Part shown: piece after piece, positions 8,048-16,879 of the stretch
Layout of the letters: each line of letters starts with the position of its first letter
Numbering within the stretch: position 1 is the stretch's first letter
Origin: Actinomycetes bacterium
GTDB taxonomy: Bacteria; Actinomycetota; Acidimicrobiia; Acidimicrobiales; Palsa-688
NCBI GenBank assembly: GCA_021808665.1
Contig: JAKBBA010000016.1
Coordinates: 1 to 64,000 of the forward strand
Reading direction: 5' to 3'
Length of the DNA stretch: 64,000 bases
Notes under the pieces: model-generated
Database searches by the model: none
Seen by the model: the letters and a program-made list of their open reading frames with translations, nothing else
What the model was told of the DNA's origin: nothing
Position numbers and translations under genes: made by a program

Positions 8048-9322
8048 ATGATCGAAGCGCCGAAAGTCGACTTGGCTCTAAGCGACGCGCAAGCTCAACG
8101 GCGGCGGCTGCTGCGGACGACCCGGCGGCGGGCTACTGCGCTCCTCGCTTTCGTCGCTGCCGTCTTCGTCGTCACGTCGGTTCTGGCCAGCCACGCCCGA
8201 TGGTTGTCTTGGGTCCAAGCCGCGGCCGTCGCTTCGATGGTCGGAGGCTTCGCAGACTGGTTTGCTGTCACCGCCCTCTTTAGGCGACCCCTCGGCATTC
8301 CGATACCCCACACGGCGATAATCGTCGAACGCAAAGATCGTTTCGCTCAGACTCTGGGCTCTTTCGTGGCGGACAGCTTTTTCAATCCTGACGCCGTGAT
8401 GGTCAGAGTCGACTCCTCCAACGCGATATCGAGAGCCGGCTCGTGGCTCGCCGACGAAGCGAACGCCCAGTTCGTCACGAGCCAGCTTGCGGGTCTCCTA
8501 GGCGGAGTTCTCGAAGCCCTCGACGACACTGACACAGCTGACGCCTTCGCCGCGGCCGTGACGTCTCGATTGGAGCGGGTGGTCCTCGCCCCCCAGGCGG
8601 GCAGGTTGGTACAGGCGCTGACTCGCGACGGCCGCCACCAAGCTGCCGTAGCGCAGGCCTGCCTGGTTGTCGCAGCCTGGATCGATAGCAACGCTGCGGA
8701 CATACCGCAGCGCCTGGCGGGACGCTCGCCGTGGTGGTTGCCGGGACCGCTGAACAGCCGGATTGTCACGACCATGCTGTCCCAAGCAGCGACGCTGCTG
8801 AGAGACATGTCCTCCGACGCAGAGCACCCTTCAAGACGGCAGCTCGACGAGGCGATCGCAGATGTAGCGATCCGGCTTCAGCGCGATCCCGAGTTGATAG
8901 CCAAGGTCGAGCAGCTAAAGTCGAAACTCCTAGCCTCAGCGGAAGTAGCAGAGCTGGTCGGCTCGATGTGGGCCGAGGCTCTGTCGGAGATCCGCTCGAT
9001 CTCTAGCGATCCCCAGTCACCCCTCCGTCGACGAGCCGTGGCTGCGGTGGTGGCTCTCGGCACGAGACTACGCGACGAGAAGGCTCTGCGAGATCAGGCT
9101 CGTCGCAGGCTTATGCTCGGCGTCGAGCACGCTCTCGTCGCCTTCGGCGAGGACTTGGCCGGCCTTGTCACTGGCACGATCGAGCGCTGGGACGGGGCTC
9201 AAGCGTCCGAAAGGCTCGAGCTGCTGCTCGGTCCCGACTTGCAGTACATCCGGATCAACGGAACGGTGATAGGTGCTCTCGCCGGCTTGGCGCTGCACGC
9301 CGTAAGCCTTCTGATCCGGTGA
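8048..9322 (+). CDS. DUF445 family membrane protein
   Basis: 424 residues. After a basic N-terminus, two hydrophobic stretches (about 30-50 and 58-75) flank the family signature GGFADWFAVTALFRRP, followed by GIPIPHTAIIVERKDRFA. The body is helical and amphipathic, and a final hydrophobic segment ends the protein (GALAGLALHAVSLLIR). This is the full-length DUF445 (YheB/YjiN-like) layout. The molecular role is unknown; the family is membrane-associated. The ATG at 8048 is chosen on the leaderless spacing from TAGCTT. A strong hairpin follows the stop. Confidence 0.9.
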   Translation: MIEAPKVDLALSDAQAQRRRLLRTTRRRATALLAFVAAVFVVTSVLASHARWLSWVQAAAVASMVGGFADWFAVTALFRRPLGIPIPHTAIIVERKDRFAQTLGSFVADSFFNPDAVMVRVDSSNAISRAGSWLADEANAQFVTSQLAGLLGGVLEALDDTDTADAFAAAVTSRLERVVLAPQAGRLVQALTRDGRHQAAVAQACLVVAAWIDSNAADIPQRLAGRSPWWLPGPLNSRIVTTMLSQAATLLRDMSSDAEHPSRRQLDEAIADVAIRLQRDPELIAKVEQLKSKLLASAEVAELVGSMWAEALSEIRSISSDPQSPLRRRAVAAVVALGTRLRDEKALRDQARRRLMLGVEHALVAFGEDLAGLVTGTIERWDGAQASERLELLLGPDLQYIRINGTVIGALAGLALHAVSLLIR

Positions 9323-9324
9323 TA

Positions 9325-9352
9325 TCCGCCGCCCGCTTGCACGGGCGGCGGA
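9325..9352. terminator. Bidirectional hairpin between DUF445 and yceI
   Basis: A perfect 11-bp stem TCCGCCGCCCG / CGGGCGGCGGA around CTTGCA, with no T-tract. It sits 2 bp after the DUF445 stop in a convergent gap. Confidence 0.75.
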
Positions 9353-9416
9353 CTTAGGAATACCCGGAGGAGCTCAGCCTGGCGTTGCCAAGCGTCGAGT
9401 TTCCGCCGGAGCCGGC

Positions 9417-9965
9417 TTAGGCCTCTTTGACAGCCGAAACCTCGAACTCGAGTGTCACCTTGTCGCTTACGAGAATCCCGCCCGCCTCCAAGGGGGCGTT
9501 CCATGTGATGCCCCAGTCTTTACGGCTCACCTCCGTACGCCCTTCCAAACCTACGCGGGTGTTACCCCAGGGGTCCTTCACCGGGCCGCTGAGCTCAACC
9601 TCGAAGTCGATCGACTTGGTGACGCCCTTGATGGTCAAGTCGCCGACGACCTGGTAGGTGTCACCGCCGGCCTTCGTGATCGAAGTGCTCGCGAAAGTGA
9701 TCTTCGGGTAGGTGTCCATGTCGAAGAAGTCGTTGCCGCGCAGGTGGTTGTCCCTGTCAGCGTTGCGGGTGTCGATGCTCTTGGCGTCGATCTCGAGCTC
9801 AATCTTCGACGCCGACGGGTTGTCGGCGTCGAAGAAGCCGCTGCCCTTCACGTCGTTGAAGGACCCTCTGACCTTCGTGACCATAGCGTGGCGGGCCACG
9901 AAACCAACCCGCGAGTGAGTCGGGTCGAGGTTGTACTTTCCGGTGAGCTCGGAGGCTTCAGGCAT
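9417..9965 (-). CDS. YceI family lipid-binding protein
   Basis: 182 residues. The beginning YNLDPTHSRVGFVARH and the later motifs FFDMDTYPKITF and GDLTIKGVTKSIDFEVE are the YceI lipocalin-like signature. Family knowledge: YceI proteins form a beta barrel that holds polyisoprenoid or other amphiphiles. There is no signal peptide, so this copy is cytoplasmic. AAGGAGAAA before the ATG is a clear ribosome site, unlike many neighbours. A TAGTTGC-TAGC-GCAACTA dyad lies about 125 bp upstream and may regulate it. Confidence 0.95.
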   Translation of the reverse strand: MPEASELTGKYNLDPTHSRVGFVARHAMVTKVRGSFNDVKGSGFFDADNPSASKIELEIDAKSIDTRNADRDNHLRGNDFFDMDTYPKITFASTSITKAGGDTYQVVGDLTIKGVTKSIDFEVELSGPVKDPWGNTRVGLEGRTEVSRKDWGITWNAPLEAGGILVSDKVTLEFEVSAVKEA

Positions 9966-10088
9966 GTTGGGTTTCTCCTTGTAGTTTTTGGAACTGCTCT
10001 TAGGTTCTGAGGATGCGAGGACTACGTCTCGGCCGTCTCCGCGTCAGTACGCGATCGGCGCCCAGAGCGTCAGCCCTTCGGAACAACC

Positions 10089-10106
10089 TAGTTGCTAGCG
10101 CAACTA
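10089..10106. promoter_or_regulatory. 18-bp operator-like palindrome TAGTTGC-N4-GCAACTA
   Basis: Perfect 7-bp arms around TAGC, in the divergent region between yceI and the TIGR01777 epimerase. The size and symmetry fit a MarR- or TetR-type dimer site. No such regulator is encoded in the window. Confidence 0.6.
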
Positions 10107-10153
10107 TTCCCGTCCTCGGTCTATGGGTATTCCCGGTAGGGCCAAAAGTTGCT

Positions 10154-10159
10154 TAGGTT
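10154..10159 (+). promoter_or_regulatory. -10 box TAGGTT of the TIGR01777 gene
   Basis: TAGGTT, 6 nt (GAAGAC), then the GTG at 10166. No Shine-Dalgarno is present. Confidence 0.6.
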
Positions 10160-10165
10160 GAAGAC

Positions 10166-11503
10166 GTGGTCTACCAGCACACCGCTACGTTCGACGCCCC
10201 GATAGACGAAGTCTTCGCCTGGCACGCCAGGCCCGGGGCCATCAGAAGGCTCGTACCACCGTGGCAGCCAGTGAAAGTCGCTAAGGAGGCCGGATCGCTT
10301 CGAGACGGAACGGCTGTGCTCACCATGGTGGGCGGGCTGCCGTGGCGAGCTGAGCACCAATCTTCCGGCTACGTCGAAGGACGGCAGTTCACCGACGTCC
10401 TGACGACGCCGGTGCTGGCCCAGCTCGCAAGCTGGCGCCACGTACACCGCTTCGCGGAGGCACCCGGCGAGCGAACCGTGATAACGGACGAGGTTCATAC
10501 GCGGGTACCCGACGGCTTCATCGCAGAGATGTTCGCCTATCGCACGAGGCAGCTGTCCGGCGACCTCGCTGCTCACCGGCGCTTCCCCTCCCCCTTGGGG
10601 GACCGCCTGACAGTCGCCGTCACCGGCTCCTCGGGACTTGTCGGGTCGGCTCTGACCGCGCTGCTCAGCACCGGCGGACACCGGGTCATACGCCTGGTCA
10701 GAAGCCACCCCTCCCAACAGGACCGCTTGTGGCGTCCCGAGGACCCGGCACCGGATCTGCTGGACGGGGTGGACGCAGTGGTGCACCTCGCCGGGGCTTC
10801 CATCGCCGGAAGGTTCAGTGCCGGCCACAAGAAGGCGGTCCGCGACAGCAGAGTCTCCCCTACCCGCCTACTCGCCGAGGTAGCAGCGCGACGTGGCGTG
10901 AAGGCCTTCGTGTCGGCGTCAGCTATAGGAATATACGGCTACGACCGCGGCGACGAAGAGCTCGTCGAAACCTCGGAGCGAGGCGAAGGCTTCCTGGCTG
11001 ACGTCGTCGAAGAGTGGGAATCCTCAGCTGACATCGCCTCCGACGGAGGTGCCCGGGTGGTCAAAGTCCGCACCGGAATAGTCCAGTCGCCTGACGGTGG
11101 GGCGCTCGGCCTGCTGCGCCCACTCTTCGCCGCCGGGCTCGGAGGCCGCCTGGGCAACGGACGTCAGTGGACGGCGTGGGTGGGCCTCGACGACATGGTC
11201 GACATCTACCTTCGCGGCATCGTCGATACCAGTCTTTCCGGCCCCGTCAACGCTGTAGCACCCCAGCCGTTACGCAACGCCGATTACACCCGGACGTTGG
11301 CCAAAGTTCTTCACCGCCCGGCTGTCATACCCGTCCCCGCATTCGGCCCACAGCTGTTGCTCGGCGCGGAGGGGGCACGAGAAGTGGCTGGAGCAAACCA
11401 GAGGGTGCTACCAGAGAAACTCTCGGCCGTCGGCCACCCGTTTCGCTACCCTGACCTGGAAGCATGCCTAAGACACTGCCTCGGACGTTCAGGTAAAGAT
11501 TGA
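10166..11503 (+). CDS. SRPBCC-domain plus TIGR01777 epimerase fusion (YfcH/SDR39U1-like)
   Basis: 445 residues. Residues 1-145 form a START/SRPBCC ligand-binding domain (TFDAPIDEVFAWHARPGAIRR). Residues 150-445 are an atypical SDR with VTGSSGLVGSAL, HLAGASIAGRF and a C-terminal DUF1731-like tail. This two-domain form is known in Actinobacteria. NADP-dependent activity on a hydrophobic or nucleotide substrate is assumed, and the physiological role is unknown. In other bacteria the family sits near division or heme genes; here the neighbour is divergent yceI. The start is the GTG at 10166, set by the leaderless -10. Confidence 0.92.
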   Translation: MVYQHTATFDAPIDEVFAWHARPGAIRRLVPPWQPVKVAKEAGSLRDGTAVLTMVGGLPWRAEHQSSGYVEGRQFTDVLTTPVLAQLASWRHVHRFAEAPGERTVITDEVHTRVPDGFIAEMFAYRTRQLSGDLAAHRRFPSPLGDRLTVAVTGSSGLVGSALTALLSTGGHRVIRLVRSHPSQQDRLWRPEDPAPDLLDGVDAVVHLAGASIAGRFSAGHKKAVRDSRVSPTRLLAEVAARRGVKAFVSASAIGIYGYDRGDEELVETSERGEGFLADVVEEWESSADIASDGGARVVKVRTGIVQSPDGGALGLLRPLFAAGLGGRLGNGRQWTAWVGLDDMVDIYLRGIVDTSLSGPVNAVAPQPLRNADYTRTLAKVLHRPAVIPVPAFGPQLLLGAEGAREVAGANQRVLPEKLSAVGHPFRYPDLEACLRHCLGRSGKD

Positions 11504-11549
11504 CGGCGCTTCGGGGAGCTCCGTGCTGTGGCCGGCGACTGCGGCTTGC

Positions 11550-12326
11550 CTAGCTGACAGCCTCTGCGAGACGCTTTATCAACGCTCTGGCGTCGTACTT
11601 GCGCTCGAAGGGTCCCCAGTACATCGAAGTTCTGGCGCCCCTGCGAAATCCAGCCGCGTCGCCGAGGATCCGGCGAAAGTGATGTGGAACAAGCCTGGCG
11701 GCGGCGTCGGCGGCTTCTGACTTCGAAACCACCTGACCGGTGAGCGAACCAACTGCGAGACGCGCCGCCTGCAGCACTAGTGGGGTCACCTCGGTGCGCA
11801 TGACCATGGACTGGCTGGCCGCTCGGTCGGCCAGGCTGATCAGCTTCTCGGTGCACCAGGAGCGAAAATCCGCCTCGGAGTAGTACACCACCGGCCAGTC
11901 TGGGCCCAGAAGTGGCACTGCCTCGTCTCGTAAAAGCGCCCGCGTCAGGGGGGTGTCGAGATCGTCGGCTCCGCTTGCGGTGACCGTTGAGAGCTTCGAG
12001 CCCGACGTCGGGACAAGCCCGTCGGCGACCTCGCCCCAAGTTGTATACCACACAGCTGCGTCACGGTGCGCGTGACGGAGCATCTTCTGGGCACGCCGAC
12101 AGCTTGCAGCGGACCCGGCGTCGACCGGCCCGTCGGCCACCACGACCAGATCGACGTTGGAGAAGCGTTCACTGAAGTCGTCCAAGGCGAGACCCCCGAC
12201 CAGATAGACGGCGGCGACGCTACCCGTCAGAGCCTTCTGTACAGAGTCGACGTACCCCCGGAGCCGGCTGTCGAGAGCATCGGAGATCACGCCCCAGTAT
12301 GTCGCGCCTGCTTCCCGAGGCGGCAA
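11550..12326 (-). CDS. Nucleotidyltransferase-like protein (aminoglycoside adenylyltransferase fold), possibly inactive
   Basis: About 258 residues from a weak TTG; a GTG at 12290 is an alternative start. The segment YLVGGLALDDFSERFSNVDLVVV matches the nucleotidyltransferase pattern G[GS]-x-(L)-x-D-x-S-D-x-D-L. However, the first metal-binding aspartate is replaced by asparagine (SNVDL instead of SDVDL). The rest is helical with a C-terminal domain reminiscent of DUF4111/AadA proteins. If the metal site is broken it may bind rather than transfer nucleotides. It is monocistronic and convergent with the epimerase. Resistance to an antibiotic should not be inferred. Confidence 0.7.
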   Translation of the reverse strand: MPPREAGATYWGVISDALDSRLRGYVDSVQKALTGSVAAVYLVGGLALDDFSERFSNVDLVVVADGPVDAGSAASCRRAQKMLRHAHRDAAVWYTTWGEVADGLVPTSGSKLSTVTASGADDLDTPLTRALLRDEAVPLLGPDWPVVYYSEADFRSWCTEKLISLADRAASQSMVMRTEVTPLVLQAARLAVGSLTGQVVSKSEAADAAARLVPHHFRRILGDAAGFRRGARTSMYWGPFERKYDARALIKRLAEAVS

Positions 12327-12429
12327 GCGAAGCGTCAGACAGCGAGCTAAGCCACACCCGGCGAGCGCTGCCAGCGCCCTCCCAGCTAGAGTATTAGTTG
12401 AACGTAAAACTTTCGGAGGGAGAAAGCCA

Positions 12430-13728
12430 GTGTCATGGGACTTCGAGACAGACGCCGAATATCAGGAGCTCCTCGACTGGGTCGATCAGTTCGTAGCGCA
12501 CGAAGTGGAGCCACTCGACCTAGTGCTGGGAAACCCCTACGACAAGTCGGACAAACGGGCCAACGCCATCGTCCGACCGCTCCAACAAGCGGTCAGAGAC
12601 AAGGGACTGTGGGCCTGCCACCTCGGCCCGGAGTTGGGAGGGAAAGGCTACGGGCAGGTCAAGCTTGCCCTCCTAAACGAGATCCTCGGCCGGAGCAGGT
12701 GGGCGCCGTCCGTGTTTGGATGCCAAGCGCCGGACTCGGGTAACGCTGAGATCCTCGCCCATTACGGCTCTCAATCCCAGAAGGACCGCTACCTCCAACC
12801 ACTCTTGGACGGAGAGATCTCCTCGTGCTACTCGATGACCGAACCACACGCCGGAGCGGACCCGACGCTGTTTGTGACCCGGGCGCAGCGCGACGGCGAC
12901 GAGTGGGTCATCAACGGCGAAAAGTGGTTCTCGTCAAACGCCCGGTTCTCGAGTTTCCTGATCGTCATGGCTGTCACCAACCCCGATGTCAGCGCCTACA
13001 ACGGCATGTCTATGTTCATCGTTCCGGCTGATGCTCCAGGAGTGGAGCTCGTCCGCAACGTCGGTGTCGGCGGCGAAAGCGCCCACGAAGGGACGCACGC
13101 CTACATGCGCTACCGGGACGTCCGGGTACCGGCCGATCACCTCCTCGGCGACGAAGGCGGGGCTTTCGTTATAGCCCAGACGAGGTTGGGAGGCGGACGA
13201 ATCCACCACGCCATGCGGACGATCGCTCAGGTCAAGAAGGCTTTCGACATGATGTGCGAGCGGGCCGTTTCACGCACCACTCGCTACGGTCCTCTTGCCT
13301 CGCTGCAGATGACACAGGAACGTATCGCCGACAGCTGGATCGAAATAGAGCAGTTCCGTCTGCTGGTCCTTCGCACAGCCTGGTTGATCGACAAGCACCA
13401 TGACTACAAGCGGGTCCGCAAGGACATCGCAGCGGTGAAGGTGGCGATGCCCAAGGTGTTCCACGACGTGGCTCAAAGAGCGATGCACCTCCACGGTGCG
13501 CTGGGAGTCTCCAGCGAGATGCCTTTCGCTGCGATGCTCACGTCTGCCGAGGCGCTGGCGATAGCCGACGGGCCCACGGAAGTGCACAAGATCACGCTGG
13601 CTAACCAGCTAATGAAAGACTACAAGCCCGCCCAAGGACTGTGGCCTTCAGGGCATTTGCCAACCCGCAGAGAACAGGCGCTAGAGCGTTACGCCGACCT
13701 CCTCGAACACGAGGTAGCTCAGCTTTAG
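12430..13728 (+). CDS. Acyl-CoA dehydrogenase
   Basis: 432 residues, full length. SCYSMTEPHAGADPTLFVT is the FAD/substrate signature, and VINGEKWFSSNA and HLHGALGVSSEMPFA are further family segments. The C-terminal region ADGPTEVHKITLANQL holds the adenine-binding part. The usual catalytic glutamate position of short/medium-chain enzymes is occupied within ADGPTEVHK, as in the FadE-like long-chain and APH-like group. It oxidises an acyl-CoA to the enoyl-CoA with electrons passing to ETF. The GTG start has a good ribosome site (GGAGGGAG, about 8 nt away). It ends 6 bp from the convergent UPF0182 gene. Confidence 0.93.
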   Translation: MSWDFETDAEYQELLDWVDQFVAHEVEPLDLVLGNPYDKSDKRANAIVRPLQQAVRDKGLWACHLGPELGGKGYGQVKLALLNEILGRSRWAPSVFGCQAPDSGNAEILAHYGSQSQKDRYLQPLLDGEISSCYSMTEPHAGADPTLFVTRAQRDGDEWVINGEKWFSSNARFSSFLIVMAVTNPDVSAYNGMSMFIVPADAPGVELVRNVGVGGESAHEGTHAYMRYRDVRVPADHLLGDEGGAFVIAQTRLGGGRIHHAMRTIAQVKKAFDMMCERAVSRTTRYGPLASLQMTQERIADSWIEIEQFRLLVLRTAWLIDKHHDYKRVRKDIAAVKVAMPKVFHDVAQRAMHLHGALGVSSEMPFAAMLTSAEALAIADGPTEVHKITLANQLMKDYKPAQGLWPSGHLPTRREQALERYADLLEHEVAQL

Positions 13729-13734
13729 ACGCTC

Positions 13735-16700
13735 TCAACCACCCGGCTTCGTCGTCGACGTAGAAGCCGACGCTGTAGTAGACGGGCTCGCCGGCGCGGT
13801 AGTCGTCGAGGTGGGCGACGACCCTGCCGCACTCGCTGGCAGCTGATTGGCCTGCTGGATTGCTAGCTTCGCCGCGTTGACGTCGGACTGGTACAGGCCG
13901 AGGTTTCCTGCTTGGAGAGCAGCTTGAGCGTTGTCGAGGTCGGAGTTGGCCTGGGCCAGCAGTGACGAAAGGCTGCTGCCGGGCGCCGGAGCAGGCACAG
14001 TCGTCGCGGCACCCGGAACCGTGGTAGTAGTCGACGACCCTGACGGCGTGGTCGACGTCGACGGCGGAATAATGGTCGGGTTCTGGGCAGCGGCGGTGTT
14101 GCAGTAGTTGCTGAAAGGCTGGCTGCCGTCAGGATTAGAAATCTGACACAGTGCGGCGTCGACAGACGCATTCGAGCTGTGGTAAGCGGTGTTGTCGTAG
14201 ACGACGACGACGTCGTCCAGCGTAGGGATGTGAGCCTGTGTGGACTCCACGAAGATCGGTTCGATGTAGAGCAGCGTGTTGTCTATCGGAACGATGTCGA
14301 CCTCACCGAGCTCCACCTCAGAACCGTTCTGGTTGTACAAGGTGAGCTCCCGCGATATCGCAGCGTTGGACTTGATGGCGTTCGCTATAAGTCCCGGGCC
14401 GTCGATCGTCTCACCAGCGGGAAGCTGGTACAAGGTGAGCTGCCCGTATGTTCCAGGGTCGGACGATCCCATTATGAAGGCGGTCAGGTTCTGCGTGGAA
14501 CCCGACGCGGAGATCGGAACGAACGGCGTTAGGAGCGAAAAGTTGACGCCCGTCTGCTTGGTGTCAGGCAGTGGCGCCTCGACATACTGAGGTTGCAGGC
14601 GGGCGATCGTCGTGGTGATCTGGCCGTTAGCGCCGATGATCGTCTGGCCCACAGGAGTCGAGTTGAGCGGGCCGCTCCCAGGGTCCGGAGACACAGCCCA
14701 CGCTTGAGCCTGGCTGTAGAACGCGGCCGCGTTGGTCAGATGATACGTGCCGTACATGTTCGTCTGAACCTGGAAGAGGTTCTCCGGATAACGCCAGTGG
14801 GCGGTTATCCCGGGCACGAGCTGGTCAGCCTTCGAAACATTGGTGAAGAGGCCGGGGAAGATCCTCTCGTAGACCTTGAGAATCGGGTCTCCTGTTCCCA
14901 TGTCGAAGAAGTACATCTGCCCGTTGTACGCGTTCACGACTACCTTCACCGAGTTGCGCACGTAGTTGAAATTGGTCTGAAGACCGCTGTTGAGCGGAAG
15001 GCCGTCGAGGTTCGCCTCTTGGGAGTACGGGTAGTTGTTGGTAGTCGTGTACGCGTTCAACACCCAGTACGTGCTGCCGCCGAGGACGACAGCATAGGGA
15101 TTGGACCCGAACTGGAGGAACGGGGCCACCTTCTCGGCGCGCTGCACGACGTTGCGGTAGTAGAGAACTTTCGAGGCGGAGCTGATCTGACCGGACAAGA
15201 TGAAGTTCGCGTCACCGAAGCGTAAAGCGAACGCAGCCCGACGGACGATGCTCCCAGCGTCGACACCGCCCGAGCCGGAATAGTGGTTTGTCACCTGGGC
15301 GCCGGTCGTGCTCTCGTAGTCGAGCTCGGGCGTGCTGGTGTTGGCGATCACGTAACCGCCGTCGTTGGGGCTGTCGTCGAAGTAAACCTGCGAGCCTTTC
15401 TCGGTCAGCTGCAGGGTCGGGTCCGAAGCCGTGGCCGGTAGGCCCGACAGCACGAAGTTCGGGTTGCCAGAAGCCGTCACCCCCGCCTGTCCTACGGGAA
15501 CAGCCACGTCCCCGTAGCCGTGGGTGTACTCCAGATGCTGGTTCACGAACCCGGAAGGCACCTGGTTGTTCAGCTCACGCACCGAGGTGATCGTGGCGGT
15601 CTCCTGTTGGGATCCGTTCACGTTCAGCGCGTAACGGTCCAGGTAGAGAGCGTTGAAGGAGTAGTAAGAACGCAGTCCCTGAAGCTTGTCTATGGTGTTG
15701 ACGAGGTTGACCGAAGGGTCGAGCAGTCGGGTGTTGGCTATCGTCTGGCGGTTTACCTGCGCCTGCGGTGAGCTTCCCTGGATTTCGGAGGTAGTCACCG
15801 TCGGGCTGTAGGCGTAGCCGCCGACCACGTTGACGTTGTTGATACCGTAGGCGGTGCGTGTCGCGTCGATGTTGCGCTGGATGTAGATCGACTCTTTGGT
15901 CAACTCCGACGGGTTGACGATCAGAGACTGGTAGACCGCCGGGTAGACCGTTCCGGCCAACAGTGACACGAGCGCCCACAGGGCGACTCCGACGGTCGGG
16001 AGGACCCACCCTCGCTGGCGTATGTTCGCCAGCAGTAGCAGCGCAGCGATGACGGCGATGATCATCAGTAGGAACTTCGCTGGGGCCGAGGCGTGCACGC
16101 TCGTGGCGGTAGCACCGTTGACGATGTGTGATCGTGAAAGCACCAGCGAAAGGCGGTTGTAGTAGTAGGCGACTGCTTTGATGAGCGCTAGGACGCCGAG
16201 AAGCACCGAAAGGTGGGCTTTCACGGCAGGCTTCACCCGCTCGTAGCGCGCCTGGAGAACGATCCCGCCATTTAGGTAGTAGGACACGGCCGTCAGGATG
16301 ATCAGCACGACCGTCGCGTCGAAAGCCCATCCGATCAGAAAGTTAATGAAGGGCAATTCGAAGACGTAAAAGGACACGTCTTTGTGGAATTGTGGATCGA
16401 CCACCCCAAAACTGACCTGGTAGCGGAACATGTCCCAGTTCTTCCACTGCCGATCCGCGCCGACACCTCCCAAGACGGCGAAGGCGACTGCGGCTAAGAC
16501 GCGCAACCGGCCGGCTCGGGAAGCAGAAAAGTTGCGGTACCTCGCAACTAGTTCAGTCACCGGCCCCATTTCGTCGGGACGCGGCGCCAGGCGACCGGCG
16601 ACAGTCAAGCTCGCAAGGATGAGCACGAAGAAGATAGCGATGAACACCACCGACAGGACGATCTCGGTAGCGATTATCGTCCGGAACACCGACGAGAAGT

Positions 16701-16857
16701 TGACCGAGTCAAACCACAAGTAGTCGGTCCACAGTATCGCCAGACCCCGCAAAGACAGCACTGCGACGATGACCAACACCGCCGCTACGACCAGTGCTAT
16801 GCGCACACGTCGAGAAGCGCGCGGGATCCTACGGCTGAAGTCTTGTGGGGTACGCAT
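13735..16857 (-). CDS. UPF0182 (COG1615) large membrane protein
   Basis: 1040 residues. The N-terminal third holds about seven transmembrane helices (first at about 20-40, then near 57-80, 112-130, 165-190, 210-228, 255-275 and 283-305). The long extracytoplasmic remainder has the family segments YIQRNIDATRTAYGI and HWRYPENLFQVQTNMY. The last 120 residues are Ser/Thr/Pro/Ala rich, a probable wall-spanning tail. This matches the UPF0182 proteins of Actinobacteria such as Rv0064/Rv3193c. The function is unknown. TAGGCT lies 11 nt before the ATG. It is followed on the plus strand by a convergent acyl-CoA dehydrogenase. Confidence 0.95.
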   Translation of the reverse strand: MRTPQDFSRRIPRASRRVRIALVVAAVLVIVAVLSLRGLAILWTDYLWFDSVNFSSVFRTIIATEIVLSVVFIAIFFVLILASLTVAGRLAPRPDEMGPVTELVARYRNFSASRAGRLRVLAAVAFAVLGGVGADRQWKNWDMFRYQVSFGVVDPQFHKDVSFYVFELPFINFLIGWAFDATVVLIILTAVSYYLNGGIVLQARYERVKPAVKAHLSVLLGVLALIKAVAYYYNRLSLVLSRSHIVNGATATSVHASAPAKFLLMIIAVIAALLLLANIRQRGWVLPTVGVALWALVSLLAGTVYPAVYQSLIVNPSELTKESIYIQRNIDATRTAYGINNVNVVGGYAYSPTVTTSEIQGSSPQAQVNRQTIANTRLLDPSVNLVNTIDKLQGLRSYYSFNALYLDRYALNVNGSQQETATITSVRELNNQVPSGFVNQHLEYTHGYGDVAVPVGQAGVTASGNPNFVLSGLPATASDPTLQLTEKGSQVYFDDSPNDGGYVIANTSTPELDYESTTGAQVTNHYSGSGGVDAGSIVRRAAFALRFGDANFILSGQISSASKVLYYRNVVQRAEKVAPFLQFGSNPYAVVLGGSTYWVLNAYTTTNNYPYSQEANLDGLPLNSGLQTNFNYVRNSVKVVVNAYNGQMYFFDMGTGDPILKVYERIFPGLFTNVSKADQLVPGITAHWRYPENLFQVQTNMYGTYHLTNAAAFYSQAQAWAVSPDPGSGPLNSTPVGQTIIGANGQITTTIARLQPQYVEAPLPDTKQTGVNFSLLTPFVPISASGSTQNLTAFIMGSSDPGTYGQLTLYQLPAGETIDGPGLIANAIKSNAAISRELTLYNQNGSEVELGEVDIVPIDNTLLYIEPIFVESTQAHIPTLDDVVVVYDNTAYHSSNASVDAALCQISNPDGSQPFSNYCNTAAAQNPTIIPPSTSTTPSGSSTTTTVPGAATTVPAPAPGSSLSSLLAQANSDLDNAQAALQAGNLGLYQSDVNAAKLAIQQANQLPASAAGSSPTSTTTAPASPSTTASASTSTTKPGG

Positions 16858-16879
16858 CGGCGACGCCGAGCCTACAGGC

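Noticed and set aside
14593..15225. 210-residue plus-strand frame within the UPF0182 gene
   Set aside because: It is antisense to a well-supported 1040-residue gene and lacks any motif.
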